Notes under the pieces: model-generated | Database searches by the model: none | Told to the model about the DNA's origin: nothing | What the model saw: the letters and a program-made list of their open reading frames with translations, nothing else | NCBI GenBank assembly: GCA_017308575.1 | Contig: JAFKEQ010000003.1 | Location: 1,178,001-1,242,000 of the forward strand | DNA length: 64,000 bases | Source: Afipia sp. | Lineage (GTDB): Bacteria > Pseudomonadota > Alphaproteobacteria > Rhizobiales > Xanthobacteraceae | Direction: 5' to 3' | Position numbers and translations under genes: made by a program | Shown here: in pieces, positions 35,730-45,900 of the stretch | Position numbering within the stretch: position 1 is the stretch's first letter | Layout of the letters: every line of letters starts with the position of its first letter

Positions 35730-37277
35730 ATGCGTACATTGGCGTTTGCCGCTTCGACGCTTGTGCTCACCTGTTCCCTGGCACACGCTCAGTCAGCATT
35801 TTTGATCAACGATGCCCTCAAACAGGCGATGGCGACCAACCCCGGGGTTGGCGAAGCTGCAGCGAACCGTCGCGCAACTGAGTCCGAATTGAGGCAGCAG
35901 CAGTCGACCCTGCTTCCGCAGGTGCGCGTCGAAGGGCGAGTCGGGCCCGAGAAGTTCAACCAGCAGATTGTCCCCGCTCCCTTGGGTAACGACGCCTGGA
36001 GAAATGGCCGCGATGTCTCCGTGGTCGGACGCCAGTTAATTTTCGATGGCCTCACCTCGCTGAACGAAATCTGGCGACAGTCGGCGCGCGTGAGTGCGGC
36101 CGCCGCCCGCGTTCACGAAAGAACCGAACTTTTGGCGCTGGACGCAGCGGAAGCCTACATCGATGTGATCCGTTATCAGCGGCTGATTTCGATCGCCGAA
36201 GACAACGTCAGGGTTCATCGCTCGCTGTTCGGCAACGTGCAGGCCCGCTTCAAGGGCGGACGCGCTGGCGAAGGCGATCTTGAACAGACACGTGAGCGTG
36301 TCGAAAGCGCGGTCGCCGCCCTCGCCGGCTTCCGTCAGAATCTCGATGAGGCGCGCGCCAAGTATCGCAAGACCGTCGGTCTCGAACCCTTCAACCTGCG
36401 GAACCCCAGCCGCCTCGGCGGGCTGCCTGCATCGAAGGATGAATCGCTCGCGGTCGCGATCAAGTTCAATCCGACGATCAAGGCCGCCGAGGCCGATGCC
36501 CGCGCCGCCAAGTACGCTTATCGCAGCACATCCGGCGCGTTCGTGCCGAACGTCTATCTCGAGGGGCGTGCTTCGACCGGCATTGACGCGAACGGCTATG
36601 TCGGCAAGCGCGACGACCTCAGCGGCAAGGTTGTGGTGAGCTGGGATGTCTTCCGTGGCGGTCAGGATACCTGGCGCCGCAATGAAATGGCGGAACGCTA
36701 TGTCGAAGGCACCATGCGTCATGCGCGCCTGCAGCGCGACGCCGTTGAGTCCATCGACAAGGCTTGGGCCGCCCGGACACTGACCGCCGATCGTATCGCG
36801 GCGCTCAATCGTCAGATCGCTTCGGATCGCAAGGTCATCACGTCCTATCAGAAAGAATATGAACTCGGACAGCGATCGCTGGTCGATCTGCTGAACGGCC
36901 AGAACCAGCTCTTCAACGGGTTCGTTTCGCTGATCTCCGCCCAGAGCGTCGCCATTTTCGCGGACTACCAGCTCCTCGCGGCGATGGGCAATCTGATCGA
37001 GTACGTGAAGGCCCCGCCGCCTGCCGATGCGGCGCCTCTCGACGTTGAGCCGTTTGGCCTGTTCCCGACCAAGCTGCCCCCGCTCCATCTCCATGACCCG
37101 ATGACAGGGCCTGAGCCCCTTCCGGTCCGGCATGCCGAGCCGATTCCTGCGCTGAACTATGCTTCGGCCGGTGGTGGTGGTTTCGCGTTGCCGGGCGATA
37201 GTTTCGCAAGCCGCTGGCGGGGATCGAATCCTGCCCAGGAGCTGATCGATACGGCGTCCAAGTGGCCTGCTAGGTAA
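35730..37277 (+). CDS. TolC-family outer-membrane secretion channel, locus 2
   Basis: The 515-residue protein has a signal peptide (cleaved after AHA, about residue 20) and two outer-membrane-efflux repeats (about 25-230 and 235-425) rich in helical heptads, as in TolC, LapE or BepC. It should form the trimeric exit duct for the exporter encoded downstream. The C-terminal 90 residues are a proline-rich tail that contains EPFGLFPTKLPPLHL; the EPFGL motif is shared with the two LapG-like proteases. It is the first gene of the exporter set, 167 bases before the ABC gene. Confidence 0.9.
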   Translation: MRTLAFAASTLVLTCSLAHAQSAFLINDALKQAMATNPGVGEAAANRRATESELRQQQSTLLPQVRVEGRVGPEKFNQQIVPAPLGNDAWRNGRDVSVVGRQLIFDGLTSLNEIWRQSARVSAAAARVHERTELLALDAAEAYIDVIRYQRLISIAEDNVRVHRSLFGNVQARFKGGRAGEGDLEQTRERVESAVAALAGFRQNLDEARAKYRKTVGLEPFNLRNPSRLGGLPASKDESLAVAIKFNPTIKAAEADARAAKYAYRSTSGAFVPNVYLEGRASTGIDANGYVGKRDDLSGKVVVSWDVFRGGQDTWRRNEMAERYVEGTMRHARLQRDAVESIDKAWAARTLTADRIAALNRQIASDRKVITSYQKEYELGQRSLVDLLNGQNQLFNGFVSLISAQSVAIFADYQLLAAMGNLIEYVKAPPPADAAPLDVEPFGLFPTKLPPLHLHDPMTGPEPLPVRHAEPIPALNYASAGGGGFALPGDSFASRWRGSNPAQELIDTASKWPAR

Positions 37278-37444
37278 TACACCTCGACTGCCACGGGATT
37301 GCCCTGACGGATAACGTCCGGGGCACAATCAGGGCGTTAACGGGACTTGGCTGTATTAGCCTTAATCCTAAGGTTTTTACGCACGGAACCGGGCACAATC
37401 TATGATGGCCGCAGGATCCCATAGCCCAAGCCGCGATCATAAAA

Positions 37445-39664
37445 ATGGATACCGTTTCCGCTCAAAGTTCGGCGAAGAGCACTAACGCCGCCGACGTGAG
37501 ATCTATGAAGGATCCGCTCGCGGATGCCCTCATCTACCTTGCGGCTTTTCATGGACGCGCCATCAGCCGCGAAGCGTTGATTGCCGGCTTGCCGATCGAC
37601 AATGGCCGGCTGACCGCGGCGCTTATGGAACGCGCCGGGGCGCGCGCCGGGCTTGAGGTTGTGCCCGTCAGGCGTGCGCTTGCGGATATTCCGGCACTTG
37701 TGTTGCCGGCTGTGATCGTCACCAAGGAAGGCATCCCTCTCATCCTGAAAGCGCTGGATGATATCGGTCAGATCGCCCGCGTGGTCGATCCCGAGAAGCC
37801 TGAGATTACCAAAAGCCTTCCGATCGCCGAACTTGCGGCTAACTATTCAGGTTACGCGTTCTTCGCCAAACCTGCCGCCACGGCCGACGCGCGAACGGTC
37901 GCCGCCGGCGATCTTCCGAAAACCCATTGGTTCTGGTCGGTGGTTCGGCGGTTCGGTTCGAACTATGGTCATGTCGCCCTCGCCGCGCTGTTGGTGAACA
38001 TGCTTGCGCTGGCCGCGCCGCTGTTCACGATGAATGTCTACGATCGCGTGGTTCCGAATGGTGCTGTCCCCTCTCTTATCGCGCTGGCGGTTGGCCTGGG
38101 CCTGGCCATCGTTTTCGATTTTGTCATTCGCATCGTTCGCAGCCGGATCGTCGATCTGACCGGCAAGAAAATCGACGTCGTTCTCGCCGCGAATATCTTT
38201 GAGCACATGCTTGCGGTGAAGATGGCCAACAGGCCGACTTCGGTCGGTATCCTCGCCAACCAGATGCGGGATTTTGACTCGGTCAGGGAGTTCTTCACAT
38301 CGGGGGCGGTGGTCGCAGCGACCGACCTTTTCTTCGCTGTTATCTTTATCTGCATCCTGTTTGTCATCGCCGGTCCCCTCGCCTGGATTCCGCTGCTGAT
38401 GTTGCCCGTCGTCATCGGAGTCGGATTTATCCTGCAGCGGCCGCTCGATCGCGCGATGAAACGCTTGCAGGCGGAATCGTCGGCGCGGCATGGCGTTCTG
38501 ATTGAATCTTTGTCGGGCATTGAGACCATTCGCGCCGCGGGTGCGGAATCCCGCATGCAAACGGCGTGGGAGCGGTCGGTCGCCGCCACGGCGCGCTCCG
38601 GTGAGGACGTTCATTTCTGGTCGTCGCTGGCGCTCACGATTTCCTCCTCTGCGCAGCAGATCACCAGCATGATGCTGGTGGTGATCGGCGTCTTTCTCAT
38701 TCTCGACGGCAAGATCACCATGGGCGCGCTCGTCGCCGCAAACATGCTGTCCGGCCGGGTTCTGGCTCCGATATCCAGTCTCGCGTCGCTCATCACCCGT
38801 GCAACCCAGACGAATAGTTCATTGCGCTCCATCGACCGGCTGATGTCGCTTGAACGCGAACGCCCGCCCGGACGCGCCTATGTCGCGCGCAAGATCGCGA
38901 ATGGCGCAATCAATTTTGAGAATGTCAGCTTCTGCTATCCCGGGAGCAAGGAAAGCGCGCTCGAGAATGTTTCATTCAAGATCGCGCCCGGGGAACGTGT
39001 TGCCATCATCGGCCGTGTCGGCTCGGGCAAGACCACTGTCGGCCGCCTGCTCTCTGGATTTTACGAGCCGCTGGAGGGCAGCATCGCGGTCGATGGCATC
39101 GACTCGCGGCAATACGATCCGGCGGATTTGCGATCCGGTATCGGCTTCGTGATGCAGGATACGGATCTCTTTTTCGGCAAGCTGCGCGAGAACATCACAC
39201 TGGGAAAACCCTCCGCGACCGACGAAGAAGTGATCGAAGCCGCCCGCCTGTCGGGCGTCGAGCAGTTCATTGCAGGGCATCCGCTGGGGTATGACATGCC
39301 GGTCGCCGAAGGCGGGCGCAGCCTGTCGGGTGGCCAGAAGCAGGCGATCGGCCTTGCTCGCGCCATGATCCGCAAGCCGAAGATCATGTTCATGGATGAG
39401 CCCACTGCGCATTTCGATGTGCGCAGCGAAACAGAGTTTCTTGAGCGGTTGAAGGCGATCGCGAAGTCGGAGATGACGCTAATCGTATCCACCCATCGCC
39501 CGTCTCTCCTTTCTCTCGTGAACCGTATTCTGGTTTTCGAGCGCGGCAAGCTCGTTGCCGACGGCCCGCGCGACGCGATCCTTGCAAGTCTCCAGGTCGG
39601 CGCGAAACGCGCGGAGCCGGTGAAGTTCGAACATCCGGTTGTGAAGACAAATGCAGCAGTCTGA
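37445..39664 (+). CDS. type I secretion ABC transporter with C39-like domain (LapB-type), locus 2
   Basis: The 739-residue protein has an N-terminal C39-peptidase-like domain (about 20-145) without the catalytic cysteine, a six-helix exporter domain (about 165-460) and a nucleotide-binding domain with Walker A GRVGSGKTT, signature LSGGQKQ and Walker B IMFMDEPTAHFD. This layout is that of LapB-type exporters of giant adhesins, in which the C39-like domain holds the unfolded substrate. The 4303-residue adhesin at 42981 is the likely cargo. It overlaps the HlyD gene by 14 bases. The Shine-Dalgarno before ATG 37445 is poor. Confidence 0.93.
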   Translation: MDTVSAQSSAKSTNAADVRSMKDPLADALIYLAAFHGRAISREALIAGLPIDNGRLTAALMERAGARAGLEVVPVRRALADIPALVLPAVIVTKEGIPLILKALDDIGQIARVVDPEKPEITKSLPIAELAANYSGYAFFAKPAATADARTVAAGDLPKTHWFWSVVRRFGSNYGHVALAALLVNMLALAAPLFTMNVYDRVVPNGAVPSLIALAVGLGLAIVFDFVIRIVRSRIVDLTGKKIDVVLAANIFEHMLAVKMANRPTSVGILANQMRDFDSVREFFTSGAVVAATDLFFAVIFICILFVIAGPLAWIPLLMLPVVIGVGFILQRPLDRAMKRLQAESSARHGVLIESLSGIETIRAAGAESRMQTAWERSVAATARSGEDVHFWSSLALTISSSAQQITSMMLVVIGVFLILDGKITMGALVAANMLSGRVLAPISSLASLITRATQTNSSLRSIDRLMSLERERPPGRAYVARKIANGAINFENVSFCYPGSKESALENVSFKIAPGERVAIIGRVGSGKTTVGRLLSGFYEPLEGSIAVDGIDSRQYDPADLRSGIGFVMQDTDLFFGKLRENITLGKPSATDEEVIEAARLSGVEQFIAGHPLGYDMPVAEGGRSLSGGQKQAIGLARAMIRKPKIMFMDEPTAHFDVRSETEFLERLKAIAKSEMTLIVSTHRPSLLSLVNRILVFERGKLVADGPRDAILASLQVGAKRAEPVKFEHPVVKTNAAV

Positions 39665-40901
39665 TTTTGCCTTCGCAAACGACATTCGCGCGGCGGTCGA
39701 ACTTCGCACGCCGCGAACGTCGCGACTTATTCTGTTCTGCATGCTGGCGATGCTGGTGGTCGGAGTGATCTGGGCCCACTTCGCGGTTCTCGATGAAGTC
39801 AAGCGCGGCAATGGCCGCGTCATCCCCACCCGGCAGATGCAGGTGGTGCAATCTCTGGAAGGCGGAATCGTCGGCGCCATCCTCGTTCAGGAAGGCGCCA
39901 TCGTGAACCAGGGCGAAGTCCTCATGCGGATCGAGGACACGAAGTTCGCCGCCGACCTGGGCGAAGTGCGCGAACGGCGCGCTGCCAACGCCGCCCGCGT
40001 TGCGCGGCTGGAAGCGGAAGTCACCAAGCTCGACAAGCCGGTGTTCTCGGACGAACTGGTGGAGAAATTTCCGCAGGTGGTCGCGACCGAGCAGAACCTT
40101 TTCGCGGCTCGCGCCAGGAAGCTGGCTCAGGATATCGACGTTCTGGTCCAGGCGCAGACCCGCCTCTCCGAATCCTTGAACCTGCTGAGCCGCGAAGTGG
40201 ATCTGACCCAAAGGCTGTTTGCCCAGAAGGTGGTTCCGGAAATCGAATGGCTACGTCTGCAACGTCAGGCTGCCGAGATCAAAGGGCAACTCGCTGAAAC
40301 GCAATCGCGCATTGCCAACGCGAAGGCAGCCTTCCAGTCGCAGGCCGAAGAGGATCTGGCGAAGTCGCGCGGCGATCTCGCAGTGCTGGATGAAACCATC
40401 AAGTCCGCGCAGGACCGCGTGCGCAGGGCCGACTTGAAGTCTCCGGTGCATGGCATCGTCAACAAGCTGAACGTGACCACGGTCGGTGCGGTGGTGCAGC
40501 CCGGCGCGAACCTCATGGACATCGTTCCGCTGGACGATACCCTTCTTGTTGAAGGCCGGATTCGTCCGCAGGACATTGCCTTTATCCGCGCGGGACAGGA
40601 AGCCGTGGTGAAGATCACCGCCTACGACTCGTCCGTTTACGGTTCGCTGAAAGGTAAGGTCGAGCGCATCAGCGCCGACGCCATCGTCGACGACAAGCCC
40701 GACCGCGGCGGGGAGAAGGAAAGCTTCTACCGCGTGATCGTCCGCACCGACAAAAACCATCTCGGTACAGCCGAGCACTCTTTGCCGATCATTCCCGGCA
40801 TGGTGACGACGGTTGAGATTCTCACCGGCGCCAAATCGGTTCTTGACTACATCGTCAAGCCGGCGCGGATGCTGAAGGACGAGGCTCTGCGCGAACGCTG
40901 A
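39651..40901 (+). CDS. HlyD-family periplasmic adaptor (LapC-type), locus 2
   Basis: The 416-residue protein has a short cytoplasmic start, one membrane helix (about 25-45, LILFCMLAMLVVGVIWAHF), the lipoyl half QVVQSLEGGIVGAILV, a long coiled-coil (about 110-260) and the C-terminal lipoyl and beta-barrel half beginning LKSPVHGIVNKLNVTTVGAVV. It connects the ABC protein at 37445 with the TolC-type duct at 35730. The start lies inside the end of the ABC gene, so translation is coupled. Confidence 0.92.
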   Translation: MQQSDFAFANDIRAAVELRTPRTSRLILFCMLAMLVVGVIWAHFAVLDEVKRGNGRVIPTRQMQVVQSLEGGIVGAILVQEGAIVNQGEVLMRIEDTKFAADLGEVRERRAANAARVARLEAEVTKLDKPVFSDELVEKFPQVVATEQNLFAARARKLAQDIDVLVQAQTRLSESLNLLSREVDLTQRLFAQKVVPEIEWLRLQRQAAEIKGQLAETQSRIANAKAAFQSQAEEDLAKSRGDLAVLDETIKSAQDRVRRADLKSPVHGIVNKLNVTTVGAVVQPGANLMDIVPLDDTLLVEGRIRPQDIAFIRAGQEAVVKITAYDSSVYGSLKGKVERISADAIVDDKPDRGGEKESFYRVIVRTDKNHLGTAEHSLPIIPGMVTTVEILTGAKSVLDYIVKPARMLKDEALRER

Positions 40902-41100
40902 GAGACGATTGCGGCGGCGGAGCCATAGCGTTAACGCCACCTTACTCGCAATTGCTTCAAATTTGACGGGGTTTGTTTGAGCCCCCTCTACCCTGCCGCC
41001 CAAAATGCCTGCGCGTAAAGGCTCCGTTTAACGCTGCACTAGCCGCGCCCGTTCATTCTCGCCCCATCACACGGGAGCGGGATCGGCGCGAAGCCGACCG

Positions 41101-41123
41101 ACGCCCCCGGGATACAGGGGCGT
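41101..41123 (+). promoter_or_regulatory. hairpin directly upstream of the locus 2 protease start
   Basis: ACGCCCC (41101-41107) pairs with GGGGCGT (41117-41123). The right arm contains the purine-rich AGGGG that would act as Shine-Dalgarno for ATG 41128. Folding of this hairpin would hide the ribosome site. A related inverted repeat, AGCCCC-N8-GGGGCT, lies upstream of the locus 1 protease. Confidence 0.5.
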
Positions 41124-41127
41124 TATC

Positions 41128-42216
41128 ATGTCGGCGTTTTCAGCGGCTCGTGCCGTGATCGGGACTGCTTTTTGTATTGCTGCTTTGAGTTTGTGTATTG
41201 ACCCGGCTGACGCTGCATCGAAGGCGAAGCTCAGGACACATATCTTTGACGACCTCGTCACGCCGTCGATGCTGGAGACGCCTGCTCCGGCCGTCCGCGC
41301 GCCGACAGCGGAAGGCGCCCGCTTCTTTTCGATCAACAGCGTTCTGGCCAGGCTCGATGGCAAGTCCGCACCAAATGAACCCGTCAGGCTCGCATCCATC
41401 GCAAGCGATACCGTGATCTCGGATGCTCCGAGCGAGCTATCGCGTCCGGATCAGGCCCAGCCGTCGACGAATGAGCCGTTTGGTCTTTTCACCTTCCGCG
41501 CGCCCGAAGGCATTCTTTGGCGCAAGTGGCGCAATGTGAAAGGGCAGATCGACAAGGAGATGAGCGAGATTGCGAGCTGCAAGATCGACTCGTCGAACTG
41601 CAGCAGCGCCGCCCGCCGCTTTGTCCTGATGGTGGATGATGCGCGTGAGCGCGAGGGCGTGGCCCGCCTCGAGACCGTCAACCGACTCATCAATACGGCG
41701 ATCCGCTACACCAGCGATCTTGTTCAGCATGGCGAGGTCGATTTGTGGTCCTCGCCGCTGGCTTCGCTCCGCAGCGGCCGCGGTGATTGCGAGGACTATG
41801 CGATCGCCAAATTCATGGTGCTGCGCGAGGCCGGCGTGCCAGAGCAGGACCTTCGCATTCTTCTGGTGCGGGACCGCGCCGTTCGCGAAGATCACGCTGT
41901 GCTGGCCGTCCGCAAGGATGGCGGCTGGACCATTCTCGACAACCGCCGGGCAACGCTGTTTGCGGACAGCGAGCTGCCGCAGTTCGCTCCGCTCGTGGCG
42001 CTGGACGCCAGCGGCGTGAATATGTTCGCCTCGCCCTATCTGAGCCAGCGCATGAACGGTGACGCGAAAGCGGTGATGCCGGCGTCCGCCGATCCCTGGG
42101 GCATGGCTTTGCCGGGAGACGCGACGGCTCAGGACATCGCTGTGAGCCTGGACCTGAGCGACATTGTCGCGTCCGCGGGTGGATCTGGAGCATCCACCCT
42201 GCCGCTTCTGCTCTGA
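41128..42216 (+). CDS. LapG-like periplasmic cysteine protease (BTLCP, peptidase C93), locus 2
   Basis: The 362-residue protein has a signal peptide (about residues 1-29) and the LapG-type protease domain with Cys221 (GDCEDYA), His256 (EDHAV) and Asp271 (LDN). The triad spacing, 35 and 15 residues, is identical to that in the locus 1 protease. An EPFGL motif precedes the domain, and a stretch of about 90 residues not found in the shorter paralogue separates the signal peptide from it. It is the likely protease for the PAAG site in the giant adhesin at 42981. A C-terminal tail (about 300-362) with many alanines and serines has no counterpart in typical LapG. Confidence 0.9.
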   Translation: MSAFSAARAVIGTAFCIAALSLCIDPADAASKAKLRTHIFDDLVTPSMLETPAPAVRAPTAEGARFFSINSVLARLDGKSAPNEPVRLASIASDTVISDAPSELSRPDQAQPSTNEPFGLFTFRAPEGILWRKWRNVKGQIDKEMSEIASCKIDSSNCSSAARRFVLMVDDAREREGVARLETVNRLINTAIRYTSDLVQHGEVDLWSSPLASLRSGRGDCEDYAIAKFMVLREAGVPEQDLRILLVRDRAVREDHAVLAVRKDGGWTILDNRRATLFADSELPQFAPLVALDASGVNMFASPYLSQRMNGDAKAVMPASADPWGMALPGDATAQDIAVSLDLSDIVASAGGSGASTLPLLL

Positions 42217-42340
42217 TAGCGCCTGTCGCGCCTCGCAGGGTTGCCGTGCCTGAAAAGCATCCGTCTTGGTGACCTATCGGCGGTGCGTCCGTAGTGATCG
42301 CGTGGTAAGGTTCGGACCGATCTGAACCTTCTTCGGCGAA

Positions 42341-42811
42341 ATGACGGGGACAGCCGTGAGCAATACGATTCAGAATGCCGGTCAACGGCGCCGAGCCGGA
42401 ATCGCCTGTGCGGCCGTTGTGTCGCTATTGGCCGCTTTGGCTGCGCCCGCTTTCGCTCAGGAGGCACAAACGGTCGAACGGACGGCCAAGGGACCTTCGG
42501 CCAAGCCGATCCGTGTCGGTGTCTACCTCAATGTTCAGCCCGATTGCAGCTCGGGCGCTCTCCCCACGATCCGTCTGGTCAGCCCGCCCGCAAACGGCAC
42601 CGTGGACGTCAAGCGCGGCAAGGTCACCGCGACCAACTACAAGCAGTGCCTCGCGCTTGAAGTGCCGGGCTATGTCGCTTTCTACAAGTCGAAGCCGGAC
42701 TTCACCGGCGTGGATGTCGTGACGCTTGAAGTCAAATATCCGAACGGCCGTACCGAGGTGCAGAAGATCAGCGTGACTGTCGGCGACGGCAAAGGCGGAC
42801 GGAATATCTAA
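42341..42811 (+). CDS. secreted protein of unknown function, 156 aa
   Basis: The product has an extended signal peptide (hydrophobic region about 20-38, cleavage at AFA-QE near residue 39) and a mature domain of about 115 residues with the beta-rich sequence PTIRLVSPPANGTVDVKRGKV and VDVVTLEVKYPNGRTEVQK, similar to an Ig-like or cadherin-like fold. Two cysteines (QPDCSS, YKQCLA) could form a disulphide. Its place between protease and adhesin suggests, but does not prove, a role in the same surface system. It ends before a bidirectional terminator. Confidence 0.72.
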   Translation: MTGTAVSNTIQNAGQRRRAGIACAAVVSLLAALAAPAFAQEAQTVERTAKGPSAKPIRVGVYLNVQPDCSSGALPTIRLVSPPANGTVDVKRGKVTATNYKQCLALEVPGYVAFYKSKPDFTGVDVVTLEVKYPNGRTEVQKISVTVGDGKGGRNI

Positions 42812-42932
42812 GCGGCGCGATGTCTCTCCGCTCGTTCCCGTGGATTTAGGAATGATTTGAGAACCGTGCGAAGAGAACAGATCGGGCGCCTGCGTTTGCA
42901 GGAATGAACCCACCGGATGCTCTATCCCAATG

Positions 42933-42966
42933 AAAAACCCGCCGGATCGCTCCGGCGGGTTTTTTT
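42933..42966. terminator. bidirectional intrinsic terminator
   Basis: A perfect ten-base-pair stem (ACCCGCCGGA, 42937-42946, with TCCGGCGGGT, 42951-42960) with loop TCGC is flanked by A-run on the left and T-run on the right. It serves both the rightward secreted-protein gene and the leftward adhesin gene, which ends at 42981. Confidence 0.92.
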
Positions 42967-42980
42967 CTTCGGTTACACGA

Positions 42981-45900
42981 TCAGACTTTGTGGATGTCTG
43001 TCGCGGTAAGAGTTGCATGGTTATCGAGAATCGCCAGCAAGACGCGGCTAGCGTCAGATCCGCCATTTGCATCATAGTAAAGCGAGCCGGTGCTGGAGTC
43101 GTAAGCGAAGTGCTGCGATCCACTGAGGGTCGCTGTCGCCGCATCGGTACCTTGATAGATCGTCTCGTTCAGCACATTGCCGGCTGTCCACGACACGCCG
43201 CCAAACGCGGTACCCAAAAGATCGATGATATCTTTTTGACCCGCGTTGCCGCTGAAGTCGGCAATGTGGTCACCCAGCTCCGACAGGGCATTGAAGCGGA
43301 AATGATCCGCACCGCCGCCGCCGGTGAGCGTGTCTACGCCGCCGCCGCCGACCAATGTATCGTTGCCGGTCCCGCCGATCAGAATGTTTGCAACGCTTGA
43401 ACCGGTGATGCTGATCGCAGCCGTCGCCCCCGAGGCATCAACATTCTCGAAGTTCGTGACGGTGGCGCGGTCGGTGTTGGTGGTTTGATCGGACGTCTGG
43501 CTCAAATCCACTGTCGGCAAGCCCGTCGATCCTGTGATGACCAGCGTGTCATTGTCGGCACCGCCATTCAGCACAACAGTTCTGTTACTGTTGTTACCCG
43601 ATTCGTAGACAATCCAATCATTCCCCGCGCCGCCGGAGATGGTTTCCGTGCCGTTTCCGCTGGTGGGAATGCCGCCGCCAACAAGGAAATCATTGCCGGA
43701 GCCGCCCGTGATCGTATCGAAGCCACCAAATCCGTAGATCACCTGATCGTTGGATGTGCTGGAGTTGCCGAGCGTGTCGTTACCCGTCCCTCCCAGCACC
43801 AGCGATACCGTCTCCTGGGAATGTGCTCCATGAGAGTCCGCGACATCCACCACCAGCGTGTAGGTCTTATCAGTTGCTGCGTTGGTCGATGATGTAATGA
43901 CGCCGGTCAACTGGTCGATCGCGAACGTTTCACCATTGCTCATCTGGGTTGCTGTCAGCGACCCGCCCGAATTGTAGAATTTATAAACAAATCCGGTCGT
44001 ATCGTCGGGGTCTACTGCCGCGGCCGTCAGCAATACCGAACTCGCCGACAGATTTGACGTCGTCAAATTCGTGTTTCCGGAGAAGACAATATCCGATGGC
44101 GGCTGGTCCAACGTAACCGTCACGGTGTGATCCGTGCTGGTCGAAGCAAGACTTGCATTGCCAGCCGTATCCTTGGCCGCCCCCGCGATTACCGATGCGA
44201 TGAGATCTCCGGCCTGTGTGAAGCCGCTCACTGCAACATCGTAGGTCGTGCCACTTCCGGTAATCAGGATGTTCGAATTTGTGAGCCCGGCCGCCGCCGC
44301 GCCGGTCAACAGAATGTCGCTCGCGGTAAAGTCAGCCGCCGTCACAGCCTCACTGAATGTCACCGTGAAATGCACCGTGCCGTTGCCCGGATCAGCCTGA
44401 GTCGAGGCCTGATTGATCGTGACCGTAGGCGACACCACATCCTTGCTGCTGGTATCACCTGTGCCGGTAGCGGTATTCGCCGCTGCGTCCGTCGCGGTGA
44501 TGGTCGCGGTGACCGTTCCATCGACGAAACCGCTAAGATCAATCTCGTGATCGCCCAGGCCGAGGCCGGAAACCGTGGTTGTGGCACCGTTGCTGGCCTT
44601 GAAAATCACGGTCGCGGTAGCGTCAGCATCGAGACCAGTGACGGTGTAGTGGATGTCACTCGCGTTGAGAGCATTGATGTAGCCGGACGCATCGGTGATC
44701 GCGACCTTGAGGTCGCCTCCAGCATCGGCTGTCGTGTCGATTGTCACCGGGAGCCCCGCCGAGATCGGGCTGGTGGCGCCGAACACAGTGGTCTGGGTGG
44801 CGGTCAGGGTATGCGTGCCGCTTGTCAGAGACGAACTGTCGATCGACCAGTTGCCCGAACCATCGGCCGTGGCTGTGCCGCGCACCGTAGCGCCTTCATA
44901 GAGCGTGACCGTTGCATAGGCCGCCGCCGTTCCTGTGATGGTCGGCGTGGTGTCGTTGGTGGTGTTGTCGCCTTGCACTCCGCTGTCGGAGCCAGCGGCA
45001 AGCTGCAACGTCGTCGGTGCTGCCGGTGTGGCGATCAATGCGCTGAGCGTCGTGGTCGTGCCGTCGGCGAACTTGAAGTTTTCGACGTTAGTGAAGGTGT
45101 CGGTGATGCCATTGTGGTTGATGTCGAAGCCAATGGTTTGGCCGCCGCTGGTTTCCTTCACCACCGCGGTAATATCGCTGATATTGAAGTCGAGGATCAC
45201 CGTATCGCCGGCTGCGGTGTTATTCCCGCCGTCATAGACGACATGGTGCTGATCGCCGCTGTGGACAGAGCCACCCGTGCCGCGTCCCGTCAGGTCGAAC
45301 GTGTCGTCGCTCGAACCGCCGTGAATGGTGACGGTTGTATTGTCGAGTGCTGTACCCGTCATCGGCGTGGTGTAATTTACGGTAGCGCCGCCTGGGCCAG
45401 TATCGACAATGATGTCTTCGATGCTGTCCATGCGGATGGTGCCGCCGTCCGACATGGTGACGATGATGTCGGTGTAGTTCGGGCCGGTAGCTGGCACGAT
45501 ATCGGGGCCTGTCGAAGCGGCCGCGATGGTGACCGTGCCGGTGGCGCCGGTGATATGCAGCGTGTCCGAGCCCGTCCCGCCGTCGACGATATCGTGACCA
45601 TCGCCCTGCGCATAGTTGATCGTGTCGTTGCCTTCCTGCGCGAAGATGATGTCGTCGCCGGTGCCGCCGGTGATGGTGTCGTTGCCGCCGGTGCGGCCGG
45701 CCTCGACTGCGATTTCCCGTTCGTGCGCCGCGATGTAGGCCAGCGTGTCGGCGCGGGTCCAGTTTGGATAGACGCTGCTGTGCCCGGCCTCAAGTTCCGC
45801 AAACACGGCCCAGCCAGAGCCGTTCTGCAGCGTCGTCAGATTAGCCGCCGCACGTAAAACGTCGGTGTTCATGACATCGCCATAGATGATGTCGTTGCCG

